Shown one piece after another: positions 1 through 11,508 of a stretch of 64,000 nucleotides of DNA (its first letter is position 1; each line of letters starts with the position of its first letter). The translations under genes and the position numbers were made by a program. Below the pieces are notes generated by a model. It ran no database searches. It saw only the letters and a program-made list of their open reading frames with translations, and was not told the DNA's origin. The DNA is from Marinobacter salinisoli (GTDB taxonomy: Bacteria > Pseudomonadota > Gammaproteobacteria > Pseudomonadales > Oleiphilaceae). The stretch is taken from assembly GCF_017301335.1 (NCBI RefSeq), contig NZ_CP071247.1, forward strand, positions 3,348,001 through 3,412,000, in the 5' to 3' direction.

Positions 1-994
1 TGTTGATAAACCGACGCGCCTGATCGTCTTTATCGCCACCAAGCACCGGCACATTACTGACGATAATCGCGTGAAACTGGCGGGCCAACTCGATGTAGTC
101 GTTCTGGCTTCGCGGTCCGTCACACACATCGGTGAAATCGAACCAGACCACGTCGTCGGCGTGCGCCTGGACCGGAATTTTCCGCCCATTCACCTCGATG
201 CTCTGACTGTGTTTCCCTGCTTCAACCGCGAGGGCATCAAAACTCTTTCGCAGGCTGACATCGGCGTCTTGATCCAGCGGCGAGTGAAACAGCTCGGCCT
301 GCTCGAGGGTTCTTAGCCGATAATCAACACCGCCGTCGACATTGACCACATCGGTGTATTTTTTTACCAGCGCAATCGCCGGCAGAAAACGGGCCCGCTG
401 AAGTCCATCCTTATACAGGCCATCCGGTACGATATTGGAGGTACAGACCAGCGTTACCCCGCGACTGAACAAGCCGTCCATCAAGGTGGCCAGGATCATC
501 GCGTCGCCGATATCGGAGACAAAGAACTCATCGAAACAAATCACTCGGGTTTCTTCGGCAAATTTCCGGGACACCAGTTCCAGCGGGTTTTTCTCGCCCT
601 TGAGATGCTTCAGCTCATGGTGAACGCGCTGCATGAAACGGTGAAAGTGAACGCGCATTTTGCGCTCAAACGGGAGCGACTCGTAAAAGGTGTCCATCAA
701 ATAGGTTTTGCCGCGCCCGACACCGCCCCAGAAATAAAGCCCCTTTACCGGCTCTTCCCTGCCCTTTTTCAGCTTTCGGCGCAACTTGACCATCGCCCTG
801 TTGCGCTCGGTTTCCGCAGCCACGAGCTTTTCATAGAGTGCCTGAAGACGACGCACGGCGTCCTCCTGGGCGGAATCTTTCTGAAAATCAGGGCGTTCAA
901 GATCCTGCTGATAACGCTCCCAGGGTGTCAGGTTCGCACTGGTTTTTCGTGTGGACGTCGCTGCGGGCATTCGGTTTTCCAAGATCTGAATCAT
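1..994 (-). CDS. zapE: Cell division protein ZapE (AFG1-family ATPase), C-terminus cut by window edge
   Basis: AFG1-like P-loop ATPase; in E. coli ZapE associates with the FtsZ ring late in constriction. The 331 visible codons show a Walker A loop (GGVGRGKT, about residues 90-97), a Walker B region (VICFDEFFVSD) and the conserved stretch after it (SNIVPDGLYKDGLQR). The frame stays open to base 1, so some tens of residues are missing relative to the family's usual 365-385. ATG at 994 is the first start; a second in-frame ATG at 970 is possible. It is divergent from zapG, with 172 bases between them. Confidence 0.93.
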   Translation of the reverse strand, partial: MIQILENRMPAATSTRKTSANLTPWERYQQDLERPDFQKDSAQEDAVRRLQALYEKLVAAETERNRAMVKLRRKLKKGREEPVKGLYFWGGVGRGKTYLMDTFYESLPFERKMRVHFHRFMQRVHHELKHLKGEKNPLELVSRKFAEETRVICFDEFFVSDIGDAMILATLMDGLFSRGVTLVCTSNIVPDGLYKDGLQRARFLPAIALVKKYTDVVNVDGGVDYRLRTLEQAELFHSPLDQDADVSLRKSFDALAVEAGKHSQSIEVNGRKIPVQAHADDVVWFDFTDVCDGPRSQNDYIELARQFHAIIVSNVPVLGGDKDDQARRFIN

Positions 995-1111
995 GAAATT
1001 TGGGCGCTGTATTGTCGCGCATTTCGGCTTTTTTCGCCACGATGCCCACCAGATGTAAATTTACGACGATTGGCTCATCACACGGTAATGTGCTGTCAGC
1101 GCTCAGGACGC

Positions 1112-1117
1112 TATACT
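1112..1117 (+). promoter_or_regulatory. Possible -10 box for zapG
   Basis: TATACT lies 49 bases before the zapG start in the divergent zapE-zapG gap. No good -35 hexamer is seen 16-18 bases upstream, so this is only a candidate. Confidence 0.3.
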
Positions 1118-1166
1118 CGGTAGACGTGCGAGGTAAAATTCCAGTCAAAAAGGGACGACACAACCT

Positions 1167-1598
1167 ATGGAAAACCTGATTCTGGCAGCGGTTGCCGCGC
1201 TCATCGTCGGCATCGTCATCGGGGTTATTGTTGGCCGCTCAGGCCAAGGAACCACGCTCCGGCAGCGCCGGGCGGAGCAACAGATTGAAGAACTGAGGAA
1301 TGAATACACCCGCTATCAAGCACAGGTGAATGAGCATTTCATGGAATCGGCTCATCTGCTGCGCCGGTTCAACGACACGTATCGCGACATCAATCAGCAC
1401 ATGGCTCGGGGCGCGAATCGCCTGTGCAATGACGATGAGTGGATGGAAGAGCTCGGTGAAGACGCGGCTCGAAAGCGCCTGGAGGGCTTGAGCGACGACG
1501 GCGTTGAGGCGCCCCGCGACTATGCTCCCAAGACCGACCCGAAAGCCTCTGGCACGCTCGCTGAGGATTTCGGACTGGCTGATAAAAACAGCGCCTGA
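1167..1598 (+). CDS. zapG: ZapG/YhcB family membrane protein (DUF1043)
   Basis: Small inner-membrane protein with one N-terminal transmembrane helix (about residues 3-23), then a charged coiled coil (about 30-90) and a disordered acidic tail. The signature stretch around ESAHLLRRFNDTYRDINQHMA is typical of the YhcB family, which has been linked to division and envelope growth and renamed ZapG. At 143 residues it has about the family length (E. coli 132). AGGGA lies 11 bases before the ATG. Its position next to zapE fits a division role. Confidence 0.85.
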   Translation: MENLILAAVAALIVGIVIGVIVGRSGQGTTLRQRRAEQQIEELRNEYTRYQAQVNEHFMESAHLLRRFNDTYRDINQHMARGANRLCNDDEWMEELGEDAARKRLEGLSDDGVEAPRDYAPKTDPKASGTLAEDFGLADKNSA

Positions 1599-1602
1599 AA
1601 GA

Positions 1603-2346
1603 TCAAACCGGGTTGTCGCAGTCGATGAACCTGTGCGTCAACCCGAATTCCTTGGCCAATGCCTCGCCCAGAGCCTGAACACCGTAGCGTTCGGTGGCAT
1701 GATGGCCTGCGGCAAAATAGTGAATGCCGGATTCCCGAGCGGTGTGTGTGGTGGGTTCGGAGATCTCCCCACTGATGTAGGCATCCAGCCCGGCCTCTAG
1801 AGCCTTATCGATGAAACCCTGCGCGGCGCCCGTGCACCAACCCACACGACGAATCTCGTCCTTCCCTTCGCCGACCCACAATGGCGCCCGATTCAGCTTT
1901 TCGGAGATCTGCTGGGCAAAGTGAGACACCTGCACCGGCTGCTCCAACTCGCCTTGCCAGACAAGCCCTCCAAGGGGTCGGGGATTGGCAATTCCCAGAA
2001 TCTTGGCCAATTGCCGGTTATTACCAAGTTCAGGGTGATCATCCAGCGGCAGGTGGTAGGCCACCAGATTGACATCGTGATTCAGGAGCAGTTTGAGACG
2101 ATCCCGCTTCATGCCACGAACCCGGGGATCCTCGCCTTTCCAGAAATACCCATGGTGAACCAGAATCATGTCTGCACCCGCATCGATAGCGGCATCGATC
2201 AGTGCCTTGGAGGCGGTGACCCCACTAACGATCAGCTTGACGTCCGGGCGCCCTTCCACCTGAAGGCCGTTCGGGCAATAATCCTGGAAATTCTCGGGCA
2301 GAAGCCACTCATCAATCTTCTTCAGAATATCGTCACGATTACCCAT
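1603..2346 (-). CDS. NIF3-family dinuclear metal centre protein (YbgI-like)
   Basis: A 247-residue member of the NIF3/YbgI family, hexameric ring proteins with a two-metal site; often annotated as a GTP cyclohydrolase I type 2 homolog, although the physiological substrate is unclear. Metal-binding motifs are visible: LVHHGYFW (about residue 63), HLPLDDHPELGNN (about 98) and the C-terminal AAGHHATERYG (about 212). It ends 4 bases from zapG, convergent. In Pseudomonas an algW/degS-like protease gene usually lies near this gene and hisC; here only 65 bases separate it from hisC and no protease gene is present. Confidence 0.9.
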   Translation of the reverse strand: MGNRDDILKKIDEWLLPENFQDYCPNGLQVEGRPDVKLIVSGVTASKALIDAAIDAGADMILVHHGYFWKGEDPRVRGMKRDRLKLLLNHDVNLVAYHLPLDDHPELGNNRQLAKILGIANPRPLGGLVWQGELEQPVQVSHFAQQISEKLNRAPLWVGEGKDEIRRVGWCTGAAQGFIDKALEAGLDAYISGEISEPTTHTARESGIHYFAAGHHATERYGVQALGEALAKEFGLTHRFIDCDNPV

Positions 2347-2411
2347 AAGCTTCTCCTATCACCGGAAAACACGCTGCTAACCCCGGCCCACTCAATCAGG
2401 CAACGGGCGGG

Positions 2412-3464
2412 TTAGAGAGACGACAGCCCATCGATCAGCGCGTCGTTTTGCGATGCCGTGCCAATCGTAATCCGAAGGTGTTCGCTGATTCTCGGTTTGT
2501 TGAAGTGCCGGACGATGATCCCCTTTTCCCGAAGTCCGCTGGCCAGGTAGTCGCCCGACTTATCAGGGTGACGGGTCAGAACGAAATTAGCCATCGATGG
2601 CAGCACTTCGAAGCCTTGCTGTTCCAGAGCTTGCGTAACACGCTGCCGCTCAGTTATCACACTTTGGCAGCATTCGCGGAACCAGGATTCATCCTCGTAG
2701 GCGGCTTTAGCGCCAGCCAGTGCCAGGCGATCCAGCGGGTAACTGTTAAAACTGTTCTTGACCCGGTTCAGCGCCTCGATCAGATCCGGATGGCCAACGG
2801 CGAAACCCACCCGAAGACCAGCCAGTGCCCGCGACTTCGACAAGGTTTGTGTCACCAGAAGATTGGGGTACCGATCCACCAGAGTAATGGCACTGGTGCC
2901 ACCAAAATCAATGTAGGCTTCATCCACCACGACTACCCTGTCCGGGTTGGCGTCCAGTATCTTTTCGATATGTGTCAATGCCAGATAACGGCCCGTGGGC
3001 GCATTGGGGTTAGGAAAAATCACCCCGCCGTTGGAGCCACAGTAATCGGCAGGATCAATCTCAAAATCATCGGTCAACGGGATCTGCCGGCTGTCGATAC
3101 CGTACAGCCCGCAATAAACCGGGTAGAAACTGTAGGTCACGTCCGGAAACAGAATCGGCTCACCGTGCTGGAACAGACCATAGAAGATGTGGGCGAGTAC
3201 TTCGTCCGACCCATTGCCCAGGAACACCTGCTGCGGATCGACACCATGATAGGTCGCGATGGTCTGGCGCAGACTGTCACCTTCTGGATCGGGATACAGC
3301 CGCAAACTGTCGTTCAACTCGGCCTGGATTGCCTCGATCACTTTCGGCGAAGGGCCAAAAGGGCTCTCGTTGGTATTCAGCTTCACCAGGTTGGCCACTT
3401 TCGGCTGCTCTCCCGGCACGTAGGGCACCAGGTCATTAACCAGTGGACTCCAGAACTTACTCAT
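2412..3464 (-). CDS. hisC: Histidinol-phosphate aminotransferase HisC
   Basis: PLP-dependent class II aminotransferase converting imidazole-acetol phosphate and glutamate to histidinol phosphate in histidine synthesis. The PLP lysine is in [12 protein letters not shown], and the upstream DEAYIDFGG and NPNAPTG motifs are present. At 350 residues it has normal length. It is third in a hisG-hisD-hisC run on the minus strand, 33 bases after hisD, and is probably cotranscribed. Confidence 0.96.
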   Translation of the reverse strand: MSKFWSPLVNDLVPYVPGEQPKVANLVKLNTNESPFGPSPKVIEAIQAELNDSLRLYPDPEGDSLRQTIATYHGVDPQQVFLGNGSDEVLAHIFYGLFQHGEPILFPDVTYSFYPVYCGLYGIDSRQIPLTDDFEIDPADYCGSNGGVIFPNPNAPTGRYLALTHIEKILDANPDRVVVVDEAYIDFGGTSAITLVDRYPNLLVTQTLSKSRALAGLRVGFAVGHPDLIEALNRVKNSFNSYPLDRLALAGAKAAYEDESWFRECCQSVITERQRVTQALEQQGFEVLPSMANFVLTRHPDKSGDYLASGLREKGIIVRHFNKPRISEHLRITIGTASQNDALIDGLSSL

Positions 3465-3497
3465 CCGTTACGCCTCCACTCCAGCGGGCATTAACAC

Positions 3498-4805
3498 TCA
3501 TTCTTTGATGCGGTATTCCGCAGAACGGGCGTGGGCGGTCAACCCCTCCCCTCTGGCCAGCACCGACGCAACCCGCCCCATCCGATCGGCACCGCTGGCA
3601 GAAAAGCCGATGATGGAAGATCGCTTCTGAAAGTCATACACACCCAACGGCGAGGAGAACCGTGCCGTGCCACTGGTGGGCAGAACGTGGTTGGGACCCG
3701 CGCAGTAATCGCCGAGGGCTTCGGCGGTGTAACGCCCCATAAAGACGGCACCGGCATGACGAATGTTTTCCAGCAAGGCTTCGGGATCGTCCACCGACAA
3801 CTCCAGGTGCTCTGGCGCGATGCGATTCGATACCTCGGCGGCCTCGTCCAGGTCTGCCACCTGGATAAATGCGCCCCGGCTCTTTAACGATTCGGCAATA
3901 ATATCGGCGCGCTCCATTGTTGGCAGGAGACGCCTGATGCTGGCCTCGACTGAATCCAGGAACGCCTTGTCCGGGCTGATCAGAATCGACTGCGCCTGCT
4001 CATCGTGCTCGGCCTGAGAAAACAGGTCCATGGCAATCCAGTCGGGATTGGTTTGGCCGTCACAGATCACAAGAATCTCCGATGGACCTGCGATCATGTC
4101 GATGCCTACGGTGCCAAACACCTCCCGCTTGGCGGTGGCCACGTAGATGTTCCCTGGCCCCACGATTTTGTCGACCGCCGGGATGCTTTCGGTTCCGTAA
4201 GCCAATGCGCCCACCGCCTGGGCGCCACCAATGGTGAATACCCGGTCGACACCGGCAATAGCCGCTGCAGCCAGAACCATGTCGTTGACCTGCCCGTCCG
4301 GCGTCGGCACAACCATCACAACTTCAGCCACGCCGGCGACCTTGGCGGGAATGGCATTCATCAACACTGAGGATGGGTAGGCGGCTTTGCCCCCGGGCAC
4401 ATACAGCCCGGCACGATCCAGCGGTGTAACCTTCTGCCCCAGAACCGTGCCATCGGCTTCCTGGTAGTGCCAGGACTGCTGATTCTGACGCTCGTGATAG
4501 TCACGGATCCGCTGCGCCGCCGCCTCAAGCGCCGTGCGCTGATTCTGGGGAATAGCCTCGAGCGACTGTTGCAAACGCTCTTTGCTCATTTCCAGATCGG
4601 CCAGACTGCCAGCTTTCAGGCGATCGAACTGCTCGGTAAATTCCAGAACCGCTGCATCCCCCCGAGCCTTCACCTGGGCCAGAATGTGGCGCACTGATTC
4701 GTTCACCTGATGATCAACACTGTCGTCCCAGGCCAGCAGGCTGGCCAGCGAACCATCAAAATCGTTCTGGGAGGCATTGAGCCGGGTGATACTGAAATCA
4801 GACAT
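3498..4805 (-). CDS. hisD: Histidinol dehydrogenase HisD
   Basis: NAD- and zinc-dependent enzyme catalysing the last two oxidations from histidinol to histidine. Visible signatures include [22 protein letters not shown], split here as GLYVPGG and [11 protein letters not shown], then [23 protein letters not shown] and IAPEHLEL. I place the start at 4805 ([11 protein letters not shown], 435 residues) because an AGGA motif lies upstream at the right distance; a longer open frame to 4886 adds 27 unconserved residues. Confidence 0.96.
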   Translation of the reverse strand: MSDFSITRLNASQNDFDGSLASLLAWDDSVDHQVNESVRHILAQVKARGDAAVLEFTEQFDRLKAGSLADLEMSKERLQQSLEAIPQNQRTALEAAAQRIRDYHERQNQQSWHYQEADGTVLGQKVTPLDRAGLYVPGGKAAYPSSVLMNAIPAKVAGVAEVVMVVPTPDGQVNDMVLAAAAIAGVDRVFTIGGAQAVGALAYGTESIPAVDKIVGPGNIYVATAKREVFGTVGIDMIAGPSEILVICDGQTNPDWIAMDLFSQAEHDEQAQSILISPDKAFLDSVEASIRRLLPTMERADIIAESLKSRGAFIQVADLDEAAEVSNRIAPEHLELSVDDPEALLENIRHAGAVFMGRYTAEALGDYCAGPNHVLPTSGTARFSSPLGVYDFQKRSSIIGFSASGADRMGRVASVLARGEGLTAHARSAEYRIKE

Positions 4806-4896
4806 GTATTCAATCCTGCGTTGGAAGAGGGAATTGAAAAGGGCCGAAGCCGGGGCAATCGAACGGCCGCGCCGCCCGACGGGCAACAGAGCGAGC

Positions 4897-5544
4897 TTAC
4901 GCCTCTGCGTGCCGGGATTCGACGGCGGCTGCCATGCGTTCGATTATGGGGTTAATGCGTCCGTGTTTCATCTTCATTGAGGCACGGTTCACCACCAGAC
5001 GACTGCTGATATGCTCAATCAGCTCGCGGGCCTCCAGGCCATTCGCCCGAAGGGTATTTCCGGTGTCTACGATATCCACGATTTCATCCGCCAGGCCCAG
5101 AATGGGCGCCAGCTCCATCGCACCGTAAAGCTTGATGATGTCGGCCTGTCGCCCCTGCGCGGCGTAATAGCGCCGGGCGATATTCACAAATTTGGTGGCC
5201 ACCTTGATCCGGCCAGACGGAGACGGCTGCTGCTTCGGACCAGCCGTCATCAGGCGACAACTGGAGATCCTGAGATCCAGCGGCTCATAAAGCCCTTCGC
5301 CGCCATGCTCCATCAACACATCTTTACCGGTCACACCGAGGTCAGCACCGCCGTACTGAACGTAGGTGGGCACATCCGTTGCGCGGATGATCAGCACCCG
5401 CACATTGGGATCCGTTGTGGGGAACACCAGCTTTCGGGATTTCTTGATGTCGTCGACCAGCTCAATACCGGCCTCGGCCAGCAGCGGCAGGGTTTCATCA
5501 AGGATGCGACCCTTCGACAACGCGATGGTGATGGAATCAGTCAT
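4897..5544 (-). CDS. hisG: ATP phosphoribosyltransferase, short form, HisG
   Basis: First enzyme of histidine synthesis, joining ATP and PRPP. It begins [14 protein letters not shown] and shows [12 protein letters not shown] and the PRPP-binding [15 protein letters not shown] motif. At 215 residues it is the short form without the C-terminal allosteric domain; this type works with the HisRS-like regulatory subunit HisZ, which is not in the window. The start at 5544 is preceded by AAGGAAGT; the frame upstream is open but unconserved. It lies 28 bases after murA. Confidence 0.95.
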   Translation of the reverse strand: MTDSITIALSKGRILDETLPLLAEAGIELVDDIKKSRKLVFPTTDPNVRVLIIRATDVPTYVQYGGADLGVTGKDVLMEHGGEGLYEPLDLRISSCRLMTAGPKQQPSPSGRIKVATKFVNIARRYYAAQGRQADIIKLYGAMELAPILGLADEIVDIVDTGNTLRANGLEARELIEHISSRLVVNRASMKMKHGRINPIIERMAAAVESRHAEA

Positions 5545-5572
5545 ACTTCCTTCCGGTTTCCCGTGGTCTCCG

Positions 5573-7109
<1,537 letters not shown>

Positions 7110-7226
7110 AACTAAATCCTCGGGCGTTATAAAAATCAGGGGCGGGATTGTAACCAATTAACGACGCTGGGTCAGCTTTCGCATGGCGCGAATGGAAAGG
7201 ATGTAACCTGCACCAGCTGTCAATCG

Positions 7227-7541
7227 TCAGACAGGCTCGAATCCGGGCAGCCGTTCGTCGAGGTTGCTCAGCGCCGCCAGCGACTCGAGCCGATCACTGA
7301 TATGCCTGAAGCACAGACTCGAGCCGGACTGTCCTGCGACACGCTGCCAGCACAACAGCATCGAGAGGACAACACTGTGCGCGGTTTCCAGTTGCGCGAG
7401 ATCCACATCCAGGCGGGCTTGTGCCAAGCGTATGAGCGCCTCCCCCTGCTGCCGCAGCGGCACGACGGATTGGGCATCCACCACGCCCCGAACGATCAGC
7501 GTGCGATCGCGCAACTCGACGCTCGGCACCACAGAAGTCAC
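7227..7541 (-). CDS. mlaB: STAS-domain lipid transport protein MlaB
   Basis: A 104-residue STAS-domain protein, the small cytoplasmic subunit that stabilises the MlaFEDB ATPase complex of the retrograde phospholipid pathway. Sequence similarity within this family is weak; the call rests on the STAS-like pattern around DLAQLETAHSVVLSMLLCW and on position directly after mlaC, with a 4-base overlap. Confidence 0.85.
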   Translation of the reverse strand: MTSVVPSVELRDRTLIVRGVVDAQSVVPLRQQGEALIRLAQARLDVDLAQLETAHSVVLSMLLCWQRVAGQSGSSLCFRHISDRLESLAALSNLDERLPGFEPV

Positions 7542-8191
7542 GACTTATCAACTTCCTGCTCAAGATTGAGCGACTCAACGGCGTCGCCCCAGCCATCGAT
7601 GACCACGTCAACCTGCCCCCGGTTCTCCTCCATTTCCTGAGCGAACCGGTCACGGAAAGCCAGCCCGATATTCACCCCTTCGACAATGACGTTCTCCATC
7701 AGCCAACTGCCCTCCGACGATCGATACATGGAGTAGGAAACCGGATAACGGTTGCCCGAGGAAGTAATGACCTCCATCTGTACCGACGCACGATCCTCGT
7801 CACGCGGATTGATGACGGCTTCCTTGACTTCAATACTGAAGTCCTCGGTATTCACCAACGCCTGGGCGTAACTGTCAAACAGGCTGCGTTTGAACTTGGC
7901 AACGAATTCGTCCCTCTGCTCCGGAGTAGTCTGGCGCGCGTAGCGCCCCATGACCCGGGCGGCGATCCGGCGAAAATCCACGAATTCGTCCAGAGATTCA
8001 TTCATGCTGGCGTAGAAGGCTTCCGGGTCAGCCTCGTACAGTCCACGCTCCCGATTCAACTGATCGACCAACAACTGCGTTTTGTCATCGACGTAACGTC
8101 GAAGGTCTTCGGCCTCATCGGCCTGTGCTGCGCTGGCAAGGCTCACCATCAGAACAAGCAGCATCAGGAAGCGTTGGGTCATTCCGAACAT
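7538..8191 (-). CDS. mlaC: Periplasmic phospholipid-binding protein MlaC
   Basis: Soluble periplasmic carrier that moves phospholipid between the outer-membrane MlaA complex and inner-membrane MlaFEDB. It has a Sec signal peptide (about residues 1-24, ending SLASAAQA) and the family core DLRRYVDDKTQLL...RYARQTTPEQRDEF. 217 residues is normal. GAGGAGAACC precedes the ATG at 8191. It overlaps mlaB by 4 bases and follows mlaD by 38. Confidence 0.94.
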   Translation of the reverse strand: MFGMTQRFLMLLVLMVSLASAAQADEAEDLRRYVDDKTQLLVDQLNRERGLYEADPEAFYASMNESLDEFVDFRRIAARVMGRYARQTTPEQRDEFVAKFKRSLFDSYAQALVNTEDFSIEVKEAVINPRDEDRASVQMEVITSSGNRYPVSYSMYRSSEGSWLMENVIVEGVNIGLAFRDRFAQEMEENRGQVDVVIDGWGDAVESLNLEQEVDKS

Positions 8192-8229
8192 CAGGTTCTC
8201 CTCAAAAAATCTTTGTCTGTCAGCCTGGC

Positions 8230-8679
8230 TCAGCGGCCAGAAGCAAAATTGCTGATCACACGTTCAAGGTTCATGGCCGACTGGGTGGAGTAGAAAGTAT
8301 CCCCTGCTGCCAGAGAATCCATCTCCCCGCCTATCGATATGTCAATGTACTGTTCCCCAAGCAAACCGGATGTGCGAATCACAGCGGAGCTGTCCGCCGG
8401 AATGTTGTCGACATCCGAACGGATGGCCAGAGACACTCGCGCCTGGAAGGTTTCCGGCTCCAGCGAGATCGATTCAATCGATCCCACCGTTACGCCTGCC
8501 ATGGAGACCCGCCCGCGCGGCCTCAACCCACCAATGTCATTGAAGTTGGCGTACACCGTATAGGTACTCCCGGCCGACTGCAGCGACAAACCACTGACTT
8601 TGAGGGCCAGAAACAGCAACGCAGCAAGGCCGGCAATCATAAACAAACCCACTGCAATTTCCATCGTTCTCTGTGTCAT
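8230..8679 (-). CDS. mlaD: MCE-domain lipid transport protein MlaD
   Basis: Inner-membrane anchored protein with a single MCE domain; six copies form the ring through which lipid passes in MlaFEDB. It starts MTQRTMEIAVGLFMIAG with one transmembrane helix, then the MCE core (YANFNDIGGLRPRGRVSMAGV, quoted in part: FNDIGGLRPRGRVSMAG). At 149 residues it is a little shorter than E. coli MlaD (183), mainly at the C-terminus. The start at 8679 fits the family; the longer frame to 8871 lies inside mlaE. Confidence 0.94.
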   Translation of the reverse strand: MTQRTMEIAVGLFMIAGLAALLFLALKVSGLSLQSAGSTYTVYANFNDIGGLRPRGRVSMAGVTVGSIESISLEPETFQARVSLAIRSDVDNIPADSSAVIRTSGLLGEQYIDISIGGEMDSLAAGDTFYSTQSAMNLERVISNFASGR

Positions 8680-8695
8680 CACCAACACCCGATAC

Positions 8696-9484
8696 TTAAT
8701 GACCAAACTCACCGAACATGATGGCGGTAAGCACGAAATCCAGCCCCAGCACAGCCAGGGAGGAGTAAACAACCGTTTTTGTTGTGGCCGAACTGATTCC
8801 AGCGGATGTGGGCACGCAGTCGTAGCCCTGGTACACCGCAATCCAGGCACACACAAAACCGAACACCACACTTTTGACCACGCCGTTTAAAACATCATCC
8901 CTGAAATCCACCGACGACTGCATGTTGCCCCAGAAAGACCCCTCGAACACACCGAGCCATTCCACTCCCACCAGCATGCCGCCCAGAACTCCCACCATGG
9001 AAAAGATCAGCGCCAGAACCGGCATCGCCAGGAAACCAGCCCACAGGCGGGGAGCTACCACACGCTTCAAAGGATCCACCCCCATCATTTCCATGCTGGA
9101 CAGTTGCTCGGTGGCCTTCATAAGCCCGATCTCCGCCGTCAGGGCAGAGCCTGCGCGACCAGCAAACAGTAACGCGGTTACCACCGGGCCCAACTCCCGG
9201 ACCAGCGTCAGTGCAATCATCTGTCCGATCGCGGCTTCTGAACCGTAGTCACTCAGAATGGTGTAGCCCTGCAAGCCCAACACCATGCCAATAAACAGAC
9301 CGGACACCACCACGATGACCAGAGACAGCACACCAACGGCGTAAAGCTGCTTGAGCAAAAGAGGAAAACCAGTGGACGGCCTGGGAATACCCGCCAACAC
9401 ACCAAACAGGAACTGACCTGCCCGGCCCAGCGAGGCGACCACATCCAACCCCATGCGCCCCAGAGCCGAAACCCGATCCATCAT
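8696..9484 (-). CDS. mlaE: Phospholipid ABC transporter permease MlaE
   Basis: A 262-residue MlaE/YrbE permease with about five membrane segments, the inner-membrane core of MlaFEDB. Recognisable family motifs are [34 protein letters not shown] and the [20 protein letters not shown] loop. It overlaps mlaF by 4 bases (ATGA), which suggests translational coupling, and lies 16 bases before mlaD. Confidence 0.95.
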   Translation of the reverse strand: MMDRVSALGRMGLDVVASLGRAGQFLFGVLAGIPRPSTGFPLLLKQLYAVGVLSLVIVVVSGLFIGMVLGLQGYTILSDYGSEAAIGQMIALTLVRELGPVVTALLFAGRAGSALTAEIGLMKATEQLSSMEMMGVDPLKRVVAPRLWAGFLAMPVLALIFSMVGVLGGMLVGVEWLGVFEGSFWGNMQSSVDFRDDVLNGVVKSVVFGFVCAWIAVYQGYDCVPTSAGISSATTKTVVYSSLAVLGLDFVLTAIMFGEFGH

Positions 9485-10293
9485 GCGCTGCCTCCCGTCA
9501 GTCCGAAATCAGCATCCACGCTCGTCGCGGGGTAATGAAACGGCACCGGCCCATCCGGCTGCCCCTGCAAAAACTGCTGAACCTGCTCGGACGGATGGGA
9601 TTTGAGTTCCTCTGGCTCGCCGGCACCGATGACCTTGCCATCGGCCACAATGCAGGCGTAATCGCAGATACTCAGCGACTCCGCAACATCATGAGATACC
9701 AACACGCTGGTCATGCCCGTGGATCGATTCAGATCGCGAATGAGTTTGACCAGCACACCCATGGCAATGGGGTCCTGTCCCGTGAAAGGCTCGTCATACA
9801 TGATGAGTTCGGGATCCAACACAATACTTCGCGCCAGGGCCACACGCCGGGTCATACCGCCGGACAGTTCGGAAGGCATCAAATCACGGGCGCCTCGGAG
9901 GCCGACCGCCTCAAGCTTCATCAAAACGATGTCCCGGACCATGTCCTCCGGCAACCTGGTATGCACTCGCAGCGGAAATGCCACGTTCTCGTAGACGCTT
10001 AAGTCGGTAAACAGGGCGCCACTCTGAAACAGTAGCCCCATTTTTTCGCGCAAGGTATACAGTGCGCGCCGTTTCAGACCCGGCACTTCAACCCCATCAA
10101 CCTGAATGCTGCCCGAATCGGGCTTGAGCTGACCACCAATGAGACGCAGAAGTGTGGTTTTTCCGGTGCCACTAGGCCCCATGATCGCAGTGATTTTCCC
10201 TCGCGGAATCTCCAGCGACACGCCATCGAAGATACGTCGACCCGAGCGCGAGAAGACAACATTTTTCAGGGAGATGTATGCAGGCGAATCCAT
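9481..10293 (-). CDS. mlaF: Phospholipid ABC transporter ATPase MlaF
   Basis: Cytoplasmic ATPase of the Mla system. Walker A is [16 protein letters not shown], the signature is [14 protein letters not shown], and Walker B is [16 protein letters not shown] start it at 10293 ([11 protein letters not shown], 270 residues), the family start; an open frame to 10404 has no conservation. First gene of a minus-strand operon mlaFEDCB-ibaG-murA-hisGDC, divergent from kdsD. Confidence 0.95.
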   Translation of the reverse strand: MDSPAYISLKNVVFSRSGRRIFDGVSLEIPRGKITAIMGPSGTGKTTLLRLIGGQLKPDSGSIQVDGVEVPGLKRRALYTLREKMGLLFQSGALFTDLSVYENVAFPLRVHTRLPEDMVRDIVLMKLEAVGLRGARDLMPSELSGGMTRRVALARSIVLDPELIMYDEPFTGQDPIAMGVLVKLIRDLNRSTGMTSVLVSHDVAESLSICDYACIVADGKVIGAGEPEELKSHPSEQVQQFLQGQPDGPVPFHYPATSVDADFGLTGGSA

Positions 10294-10431
10294 GGCCTTT
10301 TCCTTTGTGGGAGCTGCGGCATGGCATTGGAAGGGTGCGAAGCTCAATCCCTTGAACTCAAAACAGGTTGTACACCGGGAGTAGTTTGCCCGAACATACC
10401 GCAACCGAACAGCATCGATACATGAAAATGA

Positions 10432-10437
10432 TATACT
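10432..10437 (+). promoter_or_regulatory. Possible -10 box for kdsD
   Basis: TATACT in the 234-base divergent gap between mlaF and kdsD, about 90 bases before the kdsD ATG. The -35 match at the right distance (ACAGCA) is poor. The gap must hold promoters for both directions, but I cannot place the mlaF promoter. Confidence 0.25.
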
Positions 10438-10527
10438 GATCAGCCGACTTGAACTAGTTTCCGGTTAACACACCGACTCTTGATTGGCGTTTCGACACTC
10501 ACCCACTCAGACCAGGCTAGGATCCCG

Positions 10528-11508
10528 ATGACCGAAAAGAGCACACAGGATTTTCGCACATCCGCACTTCAGGCCATCCGCATTGAGCGCCAGGCCATCG
10601 AGGCCCTGGAACAACGTATCGATGGAGAATTCGTCAAAGCCTGTGAAGTGATCATGCAATGCAAAGGGCGGGTTGTCGTCACCGGCATGGGCAAGTCAGG
10701 CCACATCGGCAACAAGATCGCGGCGACGCTGGCCAGCACCGGCACCCCCTCTTTCTTCGTGCATCCGGGCGAAGCCAGTCATGGCGATCTTGGCATGATC
10801 ACCAGTCAGGATGTCGTGATTGCCATTTCAAATAGTGGAAACACCAGCGAGGTGGTAACCATACTGCCGCTGATCAAGCGCATGGGCGCACCGCTGATCA
10901 GCATGACCGGCAATCCGACTTCCACCCTAGCCAAGGAAGCCGTGGCCAATCTGGATGTCAGCGTCCAGACGGAAGCCTGCCCGCTGGGCCTCGCCCCCAC
11001 CTCCAGCACCACCGCCACGCTGGTCATGGGTGACGCCCTTGCGGTGGCTCTACTGGAGGCACGCGGATTCAGCGCAGAAGAGTTCGCTTTCTCGCACCCC
11101 GGCGGGAGCCTGGGGCGCAGACTCCTGCTGCACGTATCAGACATCATGCACATCGGTGACCGTATCCCCCGGGTTCAGGAGGGAACCACCCTCAGTGGCG
11201 CCCTGCTGGAGATCTCCCGCAAGGGATTAGGCATGACGACTGTGCTGGATGCCAGAGGCAAACTGACCGGAGTCTTCACCGACGGCGACCTGAGACGCAC
11301 GCTCGACAAGAACCTGGATGTCCACACCACCGCCATCGAACAGGTGATGACTCGCAACGGCAAGACCATTCAGGCCGATCACCTCGCGGCGGAGGCACTG
11401 AATATTATGGAAGAAATGAAAATCAACGCCCTGCCAGTAACCGACGAACAGGGTGAACTGGTTGGCGCCATTAATATGCATGACCTGCTGCGAGCCGGAG
11501 TGATCTGA
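10528..11508 (+). CDS. kdsD: Arabinose-5-phosphate isomerase KdsD
   Basis: Converts ribulose 5-phosphate to arabinose 5-phosphate, the precursor of Kdo in LPS. It has an N-terminal SIS domain (GMGKSGHIGNKIAATLAS, then NSGNTSEVV, SSTTATLVMGDALA) and two C-terminal CBS domains (about residues 205-326). The start at 10528 (MTEKSTQDF, 326 residues) fits the family; upstream in-frame codons are unconserved. It overlaps kdsC by one base. Confidence 0.95.
   Translation: MTEKSTQDFRTSALQAIRIERQAIEALEQRIDGEFVKACEVIMQCKGRVVVTGMGKSGHIGNKIAATLASTGTPSFFVHPGEASHGDLGMITSQDVVIAISNSGNTSEVVTILPLIKRMGAPLISMTGNPTSTLAKEAVANLDVSVQTEACPLGLAPTSSTTATLVMGDALAVALLEARGFSAEEFAFSHPGGSLGRRLLLHVSDIMHIGDRIPRVQEGTTLSGALLEISRKGLGMTTVLDARGKLTGVFTDGDLRRTLDKNLDVHTTAIEQVMTRNGKTIQADHLAAEALNIMEEMKINALPVTDEQGELVGAINMHDLLRAGVI

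Noticed and set aside
2448..3494. Open frame of 348 codons on the plus strand
   Set aside because: Antisense to hisC along its length.
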